DNA of 64,000 nucleotides from Oscillospiraceae bacterium (lineage in GTDB: Bacteria; Bacillota; Clostridia; Christensenellales; QALW01). The notes beneath the pieces are model-generated. The model was not told the DNA's origin and did not search any database. It worked only from the letters and a program-made list of their open reading frames with translations. The position numbers and the translations under genes are program-made. Below, one piece after another: positions 53,911 through 63,288 of the stretch (position 1 is the first letter of the stretch; each line of letters begins with the position of its first letter). The stretch lies in the NCBI GenBank assembly GCA_022009755.1, contig CP091722.1, forward strand, positions 876,001 through 940,000, written 5' to 3'.

Positions 53911-54550
53911 AGCTTTGCTTTATTTTGTTATTCCCGGCACGCTTCCTTTTAAGCACCCTTTCCGTTTTTGCCTCCCGAATCCGCATTGCCGATGCAAACC
54001 CTGCGTATATGCCGATAAAATTCAGTATCACATCATCAATATCGCAGGTGCGCCCCGATGTAAACAGCAGCTGCCACAGTTCTGCGCCAAGGGGCAGCAA
54101 AAGTGCAAACAGCGCCCCCTTCCAAAGCGTCAGGGACGGCCTGTGCAGCGCAAAAAGCACTCCGTAGGGCACAAAAAGGATTATATTTGCCGCAAGATTC
54201 CTTGCCGAATGGCGAAAAAGCAACGCAATATCCGATAAACCCCTGATATTTTCCAGCCTTCCCGTATCGATTATGCCGTTCTGCACGCAATCCCTCACCA
54301 TGGGGACGATGGTGGAAAAAGGCACGGGCTTTAGCACGGCGGGCGCGTCGGAAGCAAACCTCAGCGGCCCCAGCAGCAGCGGCGCCGTGATAAGGGAGTA
54401 ATAAAGCAGCATAAGTCCGGCAAAAGCATGTCTGCTTCCGGTATCAAGCCGATTTTTACGATTTTTGATTGCCGGAATATGCAGACACATAACCGTAAAT
54501 ACCGTAAGCAGCATTATGCATACGGCATCAGCCCGGCGTACAGAAATCAT
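53909..54550 (-). CDS. VanZ-like family membrane protein
   Basis: 213 residues with about five membrane segments; the VanZ pattern NLAANIILFVPYGVLFAL, PLGAELWQLLFTSGRTCDID and DVILNFIGIYAGF is clear. VanZ proteins raise teicoplanin resistance in some contexts, but chromosomal members mostly lack known function; no vancomycin-resistance genes adjoin it. Confidence 0.85.
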   Translation of the reverse strand: MISVRRADAVCIMLLTVFTVMCLHIPAIKNRKNRLDTGSRHAFAGLMLLYYSLITAPLLLGPLRFASDAPAVLKPVPFSTIVPMVRDCVQNGIIDTGRLENIRGLSDIALLFRHSARNLAANIILFVPYGVLFALHRPSLTLWKGALFALLLPLGAELWQLLFTSGRTCDIDDVILNFIGIYAGFASAMRIREAKTERVLKRKRAGNNKIKQS

Positions 54551-54737
54551 GGCTTTTCTCCCTTTTTTAATCTTGTCTTACCTTTTCCGCCCCGCCCGTT
54601 AAATATGTTGCCGCACGAAAGCCGATGCGGAAGCGTTTTTCTTCTCAGATTATACCACAATACCTTTTTCCCGGGCAAGAACGCTTTTGTTTCTGCCGTC
54701 CGTATGGCCAAAAGAATAACAATTTTTCTCTAAGCGG

Positions 54738-54765
54738 TTGACAATTCCGCCGCCGCTGATAAAAT
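54738..54765 (+). promoter_or_regulatory. Sigma-A promoter of the GNAT gene
   Basis: Consensus TTGACA (54738-54743), 16 bases, TAAAAT (54760-54765). Confidence 0.75.
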
Positions 54766-54827
54766 ATGTACTCGGCGGCAGCACACAGAGCATTTTTTTG
54801 CTATTCCGGCCGCCGTAGGAGAAAAAA

Positions 54828-55349
54828 ATGGACTCAGGCGACCTTGCTTTGCTTACGGCTCCCCAGCTTTCGCGCGAGGCCTTCGGCGAAATGCTGCGGG
54901 ATTATTCCCGTGCGGGAACCCCGTTTTTGGGAATGTACGATCAATCGGACTATGATGATTTCTGCGCAATGTGCGTAATGCACTCGCAGGGAAAACGGCT
55001 TCCGCGCGGAAACACCCCGTATACGCGTTATTTTCTGTGTGACAGAGCCGGAAATATATGCGCTCAGGGCGATGTACGCCACGCCCCCACACCCGAGCTT
55101 ACGGATTATTCCGGGTATCTGGGCTACGGGGTGCCGCCCTCCATGCGCCGCCGCGGCTACGGCACCGTTATGTGCGCGCGGCTTCTTGAAACAGCATGGC
55201 AGTATTACGATTCCGTAATAATCACCTGCCGCTTTGATAACGAAGCCAGCCGCCGGGTAATAGAAAAAAACGGCGGGCGGCTGCTGGATGTGAGATGGTG
55301 GAAAAAGAACGGCTGCTTTATGCGCCGCTACGCCGTTGACCGCCGCTGA
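54828..55349 (+). CDS. GNAT-family N-acetyltransferase
   Basis: 173 residues. The acetyl-CoA loop GVPPSMRRRGYGTVM (R/Q-x-x-G-x-G) and the C-terminal CRFDNEASRRVIEKNGGRLL are diagnostic. Substrate unknown. GTAGGAG precedes the ATG. Own promoter. Confidence 0.88.
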   Translation: MDSGDLALLTAPQLSREAFGEMLRDYSRAGTPFLGMYDQSDYDDFCAMCVMHSQGKRLPRGNTPYTRYFLCDRAGNICAQGDVRHAPTPELTDYSGYLGYGVPPSMRRRGYGTVMCARLLETAWQYYDSVIITCRFDNEASRRVIEKNGGRLLDVRWWKKNGCFMRRYAVDRR

Positions 55350-55657
55350 TTCCCTGTTTTGCCCGAATATCGGATATTCCCAAAAGGCTTTTTACAAGCC
55401 CGTATAAAGCATGGCGGGCCGCCGCATCACCTGTTTTTCACAAATATTCCCGAGCTTGCGGCAGTTCACACATTCTTCGTGCGAACTTCAAAAAAATTTG
55501 TGCAGTTTTTTTCATTTTGATGCTTGTTATTTACAGCCTTTATGTATTATAATAAGCACAGTTATATTGCTTATATGCATCGGTCTGCCCAGCGGCCGGA
55601 GGATGCCGACGGCACCGTCCGCTTTATTCTTTTGAGCGTCGGAGAAATGGAGTACAT
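55350..55657. other. Intergenic region between GNAT and phospholipase-like genes
   Basis: 308 bases. It holds a short palindrome GAATATC-G-GATATTC (55365-55379) and the promoter of the next gene; no other gene or structure seen. Confidence 0.5.
55524..55553 (+). promoter_or_regulatory. Candidate sigma-A promoter of the phospholipase-C-like gene
   Basis: TTGTTA (55524-55529), 18 bases, TATAAT (55548-55553). Confidence 0.6.
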
Positions 55658-56707
55658 ATGCCAGGTTTCTTTACTCACTATATTGCCGGTAAAATGGTCA
55701 AGGAGCAGCTTGCCAGCGCCGAATGCCGGCAAATGCTTGACGACAGCCGACAGATCTACGAGTTTGGTCTTCAGGGGCCTGATTTCTTCAAATATTACGG
55801 TGCTCCCTTCCGCGCGGACGAGGCCATAAACCGTATCACCCTTGCACTGCGGGAAAGAACCGTAAACGAATGGCTTTTTACGGTTTACCGTTATATAAAT
55901 TCCCAAAGCCCGGAGGATGCCGCCATTTTGCGGCCGTACTTCCTCGGTTATTTGGTGTACTACCGTGTAAACTGCGCCGTAAATCCCTACATTTCATATT
56001 CCGTGGGCTTCCAGACCCCCGGCACCGATTTGCCCGAGCGTTTCAATGTATACAGCAACCGCTTCATAACCGCCATGGATGAGCTTATGCTTAAAAAGTA
56101 TGAGAACAAAACCCCGGCGGAAATGGATATTAAGAAGATTTTTTATGTTGACTATAAAGATCTGCTGGAAATATGCCGTCTGTATCCGCTGCACTTAAAG
56201 CGCATTCTCGGCCGCGAGATATCCCGCGACGAAACCATTCGCGCCGCACAGAATATGTACGAGCTTATCCGCAAGCGTATAAAACCCGGCTTTTATAAGA
56301 TATCCGTTCCGATTTTCGAAGCCTTCTCCAAGGAAGTTTATCCGGGGACCTATTCCAGCGCCGCTTACGGCCGCATAACCCCCGGCATCGATTATCTTAA
56401 CGAAGCCCGCAACGAATGGTTCCTGCCCTGGGACAACAAGGCCGCACACACCGAGGATGTTCCCACGCTGCTGGATAACGGCGTAAAGGAAGCCGTTGAA
56501 ATGATCAATTTCGTATATGACGGCTTCTGCGGCAAAAACACCGACCTTCAGGTTCAGGCCGCTCTTAAGAACGATTCCATGCTCACGGGTGTTGCCTGGA
56601 ACGCACCCTTCCTGCCGAAATTCTTCGACTGCGTCTTCAAGGAGGACGAAAAGAAAATCGCCAAAAAGCTGGAAAAGCTTCAGGCGGAACGCCTCAAAAA
56701 CGAATAA
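55658..56707 (+). CDS. Zinc-dependent phospholipase C-like protein with altered metal ligands
   Basis: 349 residues. The frame of the family is present: MPGFFTHYIAGKMVKEQL and YEFGLQGPDFFKYYG. But where the family has a GxxxHxxxD...CHPY-type ligand helix this protein reads GYLVYYRVNCAVNPYISY, and the later His/Glu motif reads VYSNRFITAMDELMLKKYEN. So several expected zinc ligands are replaced by Tyr, Asn and Ser, and it may be a non-catalytic or differently liganded relative. The C-terminal ~60 residues are charged. GGAG precedes ATG 55658; no signal peptide. Confidence 0.75.
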   Translation: MPGFFTHYIAGKMVKEQLASAECRQMLDDSRQIYEFGLQGPDFFKYYGAPFRADEAINRITLALRERTVNEWLFTVYRYINSQSPEDAAILRPYFLGYLVYYRVNCAVNPYISYSVGFQTPGTDLPERFNVYSNRFITAMDELMLKKYENKTPAEMDIKKIFYVDYKDLLEICRLYPLHLKRILGREISRDETIRAAQNMYELIRKRIKPGFYKISVPIFEAFSKEVYPGTYSSAAYGRITPGIDYLNEARNEWFLPWDNKAAHTEDVPTLLDNGVKEAVEMINFVYDGFCGKNTDLQVQAALKNDSMLTGVAWNAPFLPKFFDCVFKEDEKKIAKKLEKLQAERLKNE

Positions 56708-56722
56708 GGCATTGCCTTTTCT

Positions 56723-56746
56723 GCCCGCCGTGCGCGGGCTTTTTTG
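56723..56746 (+). terminator. Terminator after the phospholipase-C-like gene
   Basis: GCCCGC (56723-56728) pairs with GCGGGC (56734-56739), followed by six T and TGC. Confidence 0.85.
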
Positions 56747-56914
56747 CGTTAGAGCAGAAATTTGAACTTTAAGTGTTCTGACGGTGGATAACGGGTCAAT
56801 GCCGCATGAAAATCATCTGACTTTGAACCGCTTTTGCACGCCTTGCCCGTGTCAGCACAGTATATACGGCATATATGATTATAATCCGAGAATAACAAAA
56901 AGGAGGATGCACCC

Positions 56915-57702
56915 TTGCAGGACATAATAAACACCTTTGCCGCACGGAAAAAAAGTATATACTTACATTTGCGCAGTATGAAGCTTTCAGAAAAGAAGCC
57001 GGCTCGCTGATATTGCCGGACCGCTACGGCTGGAGCACTATATGCTCTCTTTATTACGACACTGCGGATTACGAGCTCATACGGCGTTCCCTTGATAAGC
57101 CGGAATACAAGGAAAAGCTGCGCCTGCGCAGCTACGGCGTGCCCGATGCCGGCTCCACGGTATACGCCGAGCTGAAAAAGAAATATCGCGGCATCGTATA
57201 CAAACGCCGCGCCGCGCTTACCCTGCGCCGGGCGGAGGAGCTGCTTGAAGGGCACACACCCGACACAAATGACCCCGTGCAAAGGCAAATACTGCACGAA
57301 ATAAGCTACTGCCTTTCCAGATATACGCTGTTTCCCAAAATGTTTATAGGCTGCAAGCGCCTTGCGCTGTTTTGCCCAAGCGATCCCGGACTGCGTGTTA
57401 CCTTTGATACCGCACTGCGGTACCGCAACACCGACCTGAAGCTTTCCCGCGGCAGCTTCGGCGCTCCGATACTTAAAGAAAATATGTTTCTTATGGAGCT
57501 TAAGGCACCCGGTGCCCTGCCGCTGTGGCTTGTAAAAGCGCTGGAGCACACGGGGCTCACCCCGCGTTCCTTCTCAAAATACGGCACGGCCTACCGCATG
57601 GCTTCCGGCTTCCCCACCGGGCTGCCGCAGGAATATCTGCCCGTTCCCGACACCGCCGCGCCTGCCGCCTGCCGCATCGATCCCGCCGCAATAAACGAAT
57701 AA
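56915..57702 (+). CDS. VTC-domain polyphosphate polymerase-like protein, frame broken once
   Basis: Restored product ~262 residues: LQDIINTFARTEKKYILTFA, YGWSTICSLYYDTADYELIR, EYKEKLRLRSYG, VYAELKKKYRGIVYKRRAAL, MFLMELKAPGALPLWLVKAL: the VTC tunnel fold with basic residues for polyphosphate. One C is missing at 56940-56941. Start TTG at 56915 is set by GGAGG 8 bases upstream. The DUF4956 gene follows by 21 bases, a frequent pairing in bacteria. Confidence 0.88.
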
Positions 57703-57723
57703 AAATAAAAGGGAAGTGTTTCT

Positions 57724-58398
57724 ATGTTTTCCAGTATCTTCGGCTCAGATGCCGTAATAACCGCCGCAAACGCCGTAATATGCGGCGCCGTATCCCTGGT
57801 TTTGGGCTTTGTCTTGGCCCTTGTAAACCAACGCACCGATGAGCGCAGCACCAAAAGCATGTTTCTCACGGTGTGCGCCACACCGCTGATCGTTCAGGCG
57901 GTAATAATGCTTGTAAACGGCAAGCTGGGCGCCGGAATCGCCGTAATGGGTGCATTTTCCCTTGTGCGCTTCCGCTCCGCACAGGGTTCGGGACGCGATA
58001 TCGCCGTGATTTTCGCCTCCACCGCCGTCGGTCTTGCCTGCGGAATGGGCTATGTGGCTTTTGCCGCCGTTATCGCCGCCGCCTTCATCGCCGTGCTGCT
58101 GCTTGTAAGCCTCACTCCGCTCGGCGAGCCCCGCTGCCCGGATAAGCAGCTTCGCATAACCATCCCGGAGTCCTTGGAATACGATACCGTGTTTGATGAC
58201 CTCTTCCGTCAGTATCTCTCCCGCTGCACGCTTCAGCAGGTAAAAACCTCTAATATGGGCAGCATGTTTGAGCTTAAATATCTTATACGCCTAAGCGACA
58301 GCCGCAAGGAAAAGGAGTTCATCGATGCTCTGCGCTGCCGCAACGGCAACCTTCCCATATCCGTCGGCGTTGCACGCACCTATCGCGACGAGCTTTAA
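57724..58398 (+). CDS. DUF4956 membrane protein, partner of the VTC-domain protein
   Basis: 224 residues: four hydrophobic segments in the first ~135 residues with the motif GAFSLVRFRSAQGSGRDIAV between them, then a soluble C-terminal domain (LRITIPESLEYDTVFDDLFR). Usually encoded beside a VTC-type polymerase; the pair may make or export polyphosphate, by inference. AAGGGAAGTG precedes the ATG. Confidence 0.88.
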   Translation: MFSSIFGSDAVITAANAVICGAVSLVLGFVLALVNQRTDERSTKSMFLTVCATPLIVQAVIMLVNGKLGAGIAVMGAFSLVRFRSAQGSGRDIAVIFASTAVGLACGMGYVAFAAVIAAAFIAVLLLVSLTPLGEPRCPDKQLRITIPESLEYDTVFDDLFRQYLSRCTLQQVKTSNMGSMFELKYLIRLSDSRKEKEFIDALRCRNGNLPISVGVARTYRDEL

Positions 58399-58429
58399 GC
58401 CTCGTTTACGCCCCCGCATACACATATCA

Positions 58430-58460
58430 AAAAAGGCCGCATTGCGGTCCTTTTAATTTT
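58430..58460 (+). terminator. Terminator after the VTC-DUF4956 pair
   Basis: AAAAGGCCGC (58431-58440), loop ATT(G), GCGGTCCTTTT (58444-58454), then AATTTTG. Confidence 0.75.
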
Positions 58461-58510
58461 GTGCGCATATCTTATAGCTGCAAATATGCCGGCTGTCCGA
58501 TTCGGCCGCT

Positions 58511-59302
58511 TTATTCCTTTGAATACACCGCCACGCCTACCGCCGCGGTGCACTCAAGGCTGTTTCTGTGCCCTATACGCTCTGCGGCAGCCCTGCCCGT
58601 TTTATAAAAGTACGGCGTCATGGCAAACAGCGCCATGATCTCCTCTGTGCTTTTCATATTAAAGGAATAACGGAGCCTTCTGTTTTCCCGCAGGACGAAC
58701 CCGTCTATATCAATTTTATCCTCAGAATTTTCCCGCGGGATATCATATATTGCGCGCTTTAATTCCATCAGATGCTCCGGCAGCGGATATACCCTCACAA
58801 ACAAACCGCCCATGTTCAGCACCCGCCGCACCTCGAGGGCATCGTACGGCGCAAAGATGCTCACCGCGCAATCAACGCTCTCCGGCTTAACGGGTATATC
58901 AAAGGCGGAAGCCGCAAATACCGATGCCGCCTTTGCCCTGCCGGCCGTCATTGCGCAGGCCCTGCTTGAAACATCAAATGCATATACCTCCCTGTCCGGC
59001 AGGCACATATGCTGCGTATAATAGCCCTCTCCGCAGCCCATGTCTAGCAGTATGCTGCCTCGGCAGGCCTCTGTCACCGCCTCGGCAATGGGCAGATAAT
59101 GCCCCCTTGATAAAAAATCCCGTCGGGCCTCCAGCATGGTTTTATCGTCTCCGTGCCGCCCACCTGCACGCATGAGCAGATTTACATATCCTTTTCTTGC
59201 AATATCAAAGCAGTGTTTTTTTATACATATAAGGCTTTTTCCGTCAGCACTATGCATAAGGCCGCCGCCGCACACGGGGCATTTAAGTATTTCCGTGCGC
59301 AT
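58511..59302 (-). CDS. rlmA: 23S rRNA (guanine-N1)-methyltransferase RlmA-like
   Basis: 263 residues: N-terminal zinc finger CPVCGGGLMHSADGKSLIC...HCFD, YVNLLMRAGGRHGDDKTM, SAM-binding LLDMGCGEGYYTQHMC, and CAVSIFAPYDALEVRRVL. Methylates G745/G748-type sites of 23S rRNA. Its start overlaps the antiporter stop by 20 bases. Confidence 0.92.
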   Translation of the reverse strand: MRTEILKCPVCGGGLMHSADGKSLICIKKHCFDIARKGYVNLLMRAGGRHGDDKTMLEARRDFLSRGHYLPIAEAVTEACRGSILLDMGCGEGYYTQHMCLPDREVYAFDVSSRACAMTAGRAKAASVFAASAFDIPVKPESVDCAVSIFAPYDALEVRRVLNMGGLFVRVYPLPEHLMELKRAIYDIPRENSEDKIDIDGFVLRENRRLRYSFNMKSTEEIMALFAMTPYFYKTGRAAAERIGHRNSLECTAAVGVAVYSKE

Positions 59303-60608
59303 CGTTTGCCTCTGCCTTGCCGTCCGGCTCTTTTTCGTTTTTTAAGGGATTGTCCTGCTTCACCGCGCCCGACGAAGCATCCTGCACTGCCGTTTCCACA
59401 GGTGTCTCCTGCTGCAAAGCTGCGGTTGCCGCCGCGCCTTTGCCCTCAACGGGTATTTCCCCCGCCTTGCGCAACGCCAGCTTTGTTGCCACCGGCCCTA
59501 TAAGCTCATAAATAAGCGTGGCGCAAAGCACAACCGCGCGGATGGTATCTCCGTATTGCGGAACTATTTTTATGGCAAGCAGTGAAAGCCCGATGGCCAC
59601 ACCCGCCTGCGGTATCAGCATAAAACCGAGATATTTCTTAACTGTTGTCTGACATTTGCTTATCACCGCGCCCAGCCATGCGCCGAACATTTTGCCCGCC
59701 ACTCTTGCAACAATATATACAGCTCCCACAACGCCTATTGATCCGATTGCAGCAACGTCCAGCTCCGCTCCGGAAATCACAAAAAACAGCATAAAGATGG
59801 GCGGCGTTATCTTGTCCGTACGCCGCTGAAGCTCTGCCGATTTTTCGGTAAGGTTTACGCAAAGCGCTCCCATCATCATGCATACAAGCAGTGAGGACAG
59901 CGATAACATGCTTGCAAGCGCCGCGCTTGCAAACACTGCCGCCACCGCAAGGGAGGTCAGGTCCCCCTTATCCTTAAGCAGCTTAAGCAGCAGCGTCACG
60001 GCGCAGCCCAAAGCCGCGCCCAAGGCCAGCGAACCGAGTATCTCCCCCAGCGGCTTTAATATCATCTGCCATACCGACAGCTCACTGCCGCCCACCATTA
60101 CCTGCGCCACCGCGCTGCATATACTGAAGGCCATAAGCGCCGCGGCATCATCCATTGCCACCACGGGCAGCAGAATTCTTGTAACAGGCCCCTGTGCCTT
60201 GTACTGCCGCACCACCATAAGCGTAGCCGCCGGCGCCGTCGCCGCGGCAATCGCGCCCAGCATTATGGCAAGAGGGGCGTCAAAGCCGGCTGCAAGCAGC
60301 GCGCCGGTTACCACCAGCACCGCCATAAACGCCTCCAGCAGCATTATGATAATGGGCGCCGCTCCCACTTTTTTAAGAAATGTCAGCTTGAATTCACTGC
60401 CTATGGAAAAGGCAATAAAGCCAAGAGCTACATCGGAAATAATATCAAAGCCGCTCATCACATCCTTTGGTATTATTCCGGTAACGCCAAGCAGCAGCCC
60501 GCCCACAAGGTATCCGGTTACATTGGGCAGGCGCACAAGTCTTGCAAGATAAGAAAACGCAAAGCCCGCAAGTATGGCCAGCGCAAGATATATAAGATTC
60601 TGCGTCAT
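59283..60608 (-). CDS. CPA2-type cation:proton antiporter
   Basis: 441 residues, ~12 membrane segments: LPNVTGYLVGGLLLGVTG, VALGFIAFSIGSEF, AATAPAATLMVVRQYKAQGP, VVAMDDAAALMAFSICSAVA (the DD/ND ion site region). The last ~65 residues form a Glu/Lys/Ala-rich cytosolic tail without a TrkA-N domain. A PII-like protein overlaps it upstream, which may replace the usual nucleotide-sensing domain. Confidence 0.88.
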   Translation of the reverse strand: MTQNLIYLALAILAGFAFSYLARLVRLPNVTGYLVGGLLLGVTGIIPKDVMSGFDIISDVALGFIAFSIGSEFKLTFLKKVGAAPIIIMLLEAFMAVLVVTGALLAAGFDAPLAIMLGAIAAATAPAATLMVVRQYKAQGPVTRILLPVVAMDDAAALMAFSICSAVAQVMVGGSELSVWQMILKPLGEILGSLALGAALGCAVTLLLKLLKDKGDLTSLAVAAVFASAALASMLSLSSLLVCMMMGALCVNLTEKSAELQRRTDKITPPIFMLFFVISGAELDVAAIGSIGVVGAVYIVARVAGKMFGAWLGAVISKCQTTVKKYLGFMLIPQAGVAIGLSLLAIKIVPQYGDTIRAVVLCATLIYELIGPVATKLALRKAGEIPVEGKGAAATAALQQETPVETAVQDASSGAVKQDNPLKNEKEPDGKAEANDAHGNT

Positions 60609-60958
60609 TTGCGCGCCGCCCTCCCGGGATGTATACCGTCCACAAACAGGGTGGGCACGGAAAACAGTATGCCGGTATCCGGGTTATCCAGCCCGCCGGT
60701 AACCTCCTCCACCGCATCGCGCACATCCTGCACTATTTCGTCCTTAACCACGCAGAAAACCGTCTTGCTCTCCTTGCGCGGGTTTATAAGCGCACGCAGC
60801 GACCCGAAAAGATCGCTCACATGGCTGTCGTTATAAAGGGCCTTTGCCATTCCGCTTGATTCAATTATCGTAGCGCCCTTTACATTTATTTCCACAAACT
60901 TTTCCAACAGTTCCTCAAGACACTCCGTCTTGTTAAGCACCAGCACAACCAGCTGCAT
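60605..60958 (-). CDS. PII-like small regulatory protein
   Basis: 117 residues with a PII-type ferredoxin-like pattern: QLVVLVLNKTECLEELLEKF, VKGATIIESSGMAKALYN, and SKTVFCVVKDEIVQDVRDAV then TGILFSVPTLFVDG. No T-loop tyrosine motif of GlnB is seen. Its stop overlaps the antiporter start (ATGA-type), so it probably regulates that transporter. Confidence 0.72.
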   Translation of the reverse strand: MQLVVLVLNKTECLEELLEKFVEINVKGATIIESSGMAKALYNDSHVSDLFGSLRALINPRKESKTVFCVVKDEIVQDVRDAVEEVTGGLDNPDTGILFSVPTLFVDGIHPGRAARK

Positions 60959-61036
60959 ATATGCTCCTCCCGTCCTTTACCGTTATTTATACCCCGTTAA
61001 AAAAGCCGCGCTGCCGCCGCCTTTCTTAACCGATAT

Positions 61037-61065
61037 ATTATATACCTCCTTTTTTATTGAGTCAA
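61037..61065 (-). promoter_or_regulatory. Sigma-A promoter of the PII-like/antiporter/rlmA operon
   Basis: Minus strand TTGACT (61060-61065), 17 bases, TATAAT (61037-61042). Confidence 0.75.
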
Positions 61066-61129
61066 TCACCGCGCGCGTTTTAATCCCGCAGCAGCGGCTG
61101 CTGCTCCCGGCACGGATAAATACGCAGCC

Positions 61130-61167
61130 TCAAAAAATGCCCGGGGAGATATTTCCTCGGGCATTTT
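61130..61167 (-). terminator. Terminator after the MATE gene
   Basis: Minus strand: AAAATGCCCG (61158-61167) pairs with CGGGCATTTT (61134-61143), then TTGAGG. Confidence 0.8.
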
Positions 61168-61240
61168 CCCGCGCGGCGCGCATTACTGTTTTGTTTTATA
61201 ACTCCGGGCCTGATTGCTTAATAATGATACTTCTTTCTTT

Positions 61241-62558
61241 TTATAGCCATAAATAAAAAAATGACAGCGCCATAGCCATAAATTCCGCCACCACAATGGA
61301 TACCCACACCCCGTCAATGCCCCACACCAGCGGCAGCAGCATAACGGCGGCTATCTGGAACACCAGCGTGCGCAAAAAGGAGATAATTGCGGAAGTTACG
61401 CCGTCGTTTAGCGCCGTAAAGAAGGAGGAGCCGTATATGGCATACCCCATGCAGATAAAGGACAGCGCAAATACGCGGAAGCCGGAAACCGTAAGCTCGG
61501 TCAAGGCCGGATCGTAGCCCGTAAACAGCCGCGCAAGCGGCATTGCCAACAGCTCGCCCGATACCACCATTACCGCGCCGAAGGCTCCTATCATAATAAG
61601 GCTTTTTTTAAGTAGTCCTTTAAGCTCTTCATGATTTCCCGCTCCGTCATGATAGCCTATAATCGGCGCCGTGCCTATGGAATAGCCCACAAACGCCGCC
61701 GCAAATATCATGCTTACATACATCATTACGCCATATGCTGCAACGCCGTTCTCGCCGGCATATTTAAGCAGCTGTATATTGTACAGCATGCCCACAAGGC
61801 TCATGGAAATATTACTCATAAACTCCGATGAACCGTTTGTGCAGGCCTTGAAAACGGCCTTGCCGTCAAACCGGCATTTGCCCAGCCTGAGAATGCTGCT
61901 GTTCTTTCTGCGAAAGTATATAAGCGGTATGCCGCCCCCCACCACCTGGCTCATAGCCGTGGCGACAGCCGCTCCCGCAAGCTTGTATTCCTGCGGCAGC
62001 AGCATAACCAGCACAGCATCCAGCACCATATTGGTAAGCCCGGACAGCACCGTTACGGTAAGCCCCAGCTTCGGTTTCCGCCGTTACAATAAAGGACTGG
62101 AACAGCAGCTGCAATATGTAAAACGGCAGCGCTATAAGGATTATGCGTGCATACAGTACCGCATGCTCCAGCATATCACCCTGCGCTCCCAGCAGCCTTG
62201 CAACGGGGCGCACAAAAATTATCCCAAGCACCGCGAACAACACGCCCAAAGCGGCGGAAACATAAACAAACAGGGAAAAATAGCGGTTTCCCTTTTCACT
62301 GTCCCCTTCGCCGAAGGTTTTGGCCACTATTGCCGAACCGCCCGTACCGAACATGAAGCCCACCGTTGAAAGTATCATCAGAAACGGCATTATAAGATTT
62401 ATTGCGGCAAACGGAGTTTTTCCCGCAAAATTCGATACGAAAAAGCCGTCCACAACACCGTATATCGATGTAAATATCATCATGCCTATGCTGGGCAGCG
62501 TAAAGCGTATCAAGCGCCCGTATGTAAAATGATCCGATAGCTGTATTCTCTGTTTCAT
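61241..62558 (-). CDS. MATE-family multidrug/cation efflux transporter, frame broken once
   Basis: Restored product ~439 residues, 12 membrane segments: SIGMMIFTSIYGVVDGFFVS, PFAAINLIMPFLMILSTVGF, GTGGSAIVAKTFGEGD, then TNMVLDAVLVMLLPQEYKLA, GAAVATAMSQVVGG, GYSIGTAPIIGYHDGAGNHE. The break at 62075-62077 is a net -2 (AAAAA to AAA); restored TAEKPKLG is the family form. GGGAGAAAACG precedes ATG 62558, which overlaps the preceding kinase-like gene. Confidence 0.92.
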
Positions 62559-63175
62559 CGTTTTCTCCCAAACCAGCAGTCGGCAAAATACGCAACCGCC
62601 TGTGCCAACTGCTTTATCTCCCATTGTGTTGTATTTACTATAAGCTGATAAGCGTCCCTTTGTCCCCACTGCGAACCTGTCATCAGTTCTCTTGTCTGGC
62701 GGCGCACGCCGTCTATCCTTTTCATCCGGCGCAGCAGCTCCTTTTCGCTCAGGTTTTCCCCCGCCGACGCCCGCTCCCTGCACCTTTTCGGCTTTGCCTC
62801 CGCCGAGGCGCATACAAATATGTTAAGCGGCTCGTATTCCCGCAGTATAACATCGGCATTCCTGCCCACAATAACGCAATCCTTGCCCATCTGCGCAATG
62901 CCCGTTATTACTTCCTTCTGCTCCAGCAGCAGCTGCACCTTTGATGATTCCACATATGCCGAGGATGCAAGCGTACCGCGAAAGGTTATGGCCTGATTTC
63001 TCCAACCGTGATTGCTCAGCGTGTTTTCAATATAAGCCTCGTCCATGCCGCTCTTCTTTGCCACTGCGGCAATTATTTCGCTGTCATAATAATCGTATCC
63101 CTTTATATCCGCAAGCCGCTTGCCCAGCTCTCGTCCGCCGCTGCCGAATTCCCTGCTTATTGTTATAATATTCAT
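62555..63175 (-). CDS. Cytidylate kinase-like family protein
   Basis: 206 residues: MNIITISREFGSGGRELGKR (P-loop variant), YDYYDSEIIAAVAKKSGMDE, KDCVIVGRNADVILRE, and SEKELLRRMKRIDGVRRQ. Resembles Cmk-like proteins that often accompany transporters and MarR regulators in Clostridia; a true CMP kinase role is uncertain. ATG 63175 has AGGAAAG upstream. Overlaps the MATE start by four bases. Confidence 0.85.
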   Translation of the reverse strand: MNIITISREFGSGGRELGKRLADIKGYDYYDSEIIAAVAKKSGMDEAYIENTLSNHGWRNQAITFRGTLASSAYVESSKVQLLLEQKEVITGIAQMGKDCVIVGRNADVILREYEPLNIFVCASAEAKPKRCRERASAGENLSEKELLRRMKRIDGVRRQTRELMTGSQWGQRDAYQLIVNTTQWEIKQLAQAVAYFADCWFGRKR

Positions 63176-63288
63176 TCTTTCCTTCCTTTCCCCTTGCCGC
63201 CGCTCCCGTTTCGATAAAAACCGCATTTCTGCGCCCGCTTTTTCATTACGGTCTTTTACGCGGCCGCCGCTTTATATTAAAGAATTCA

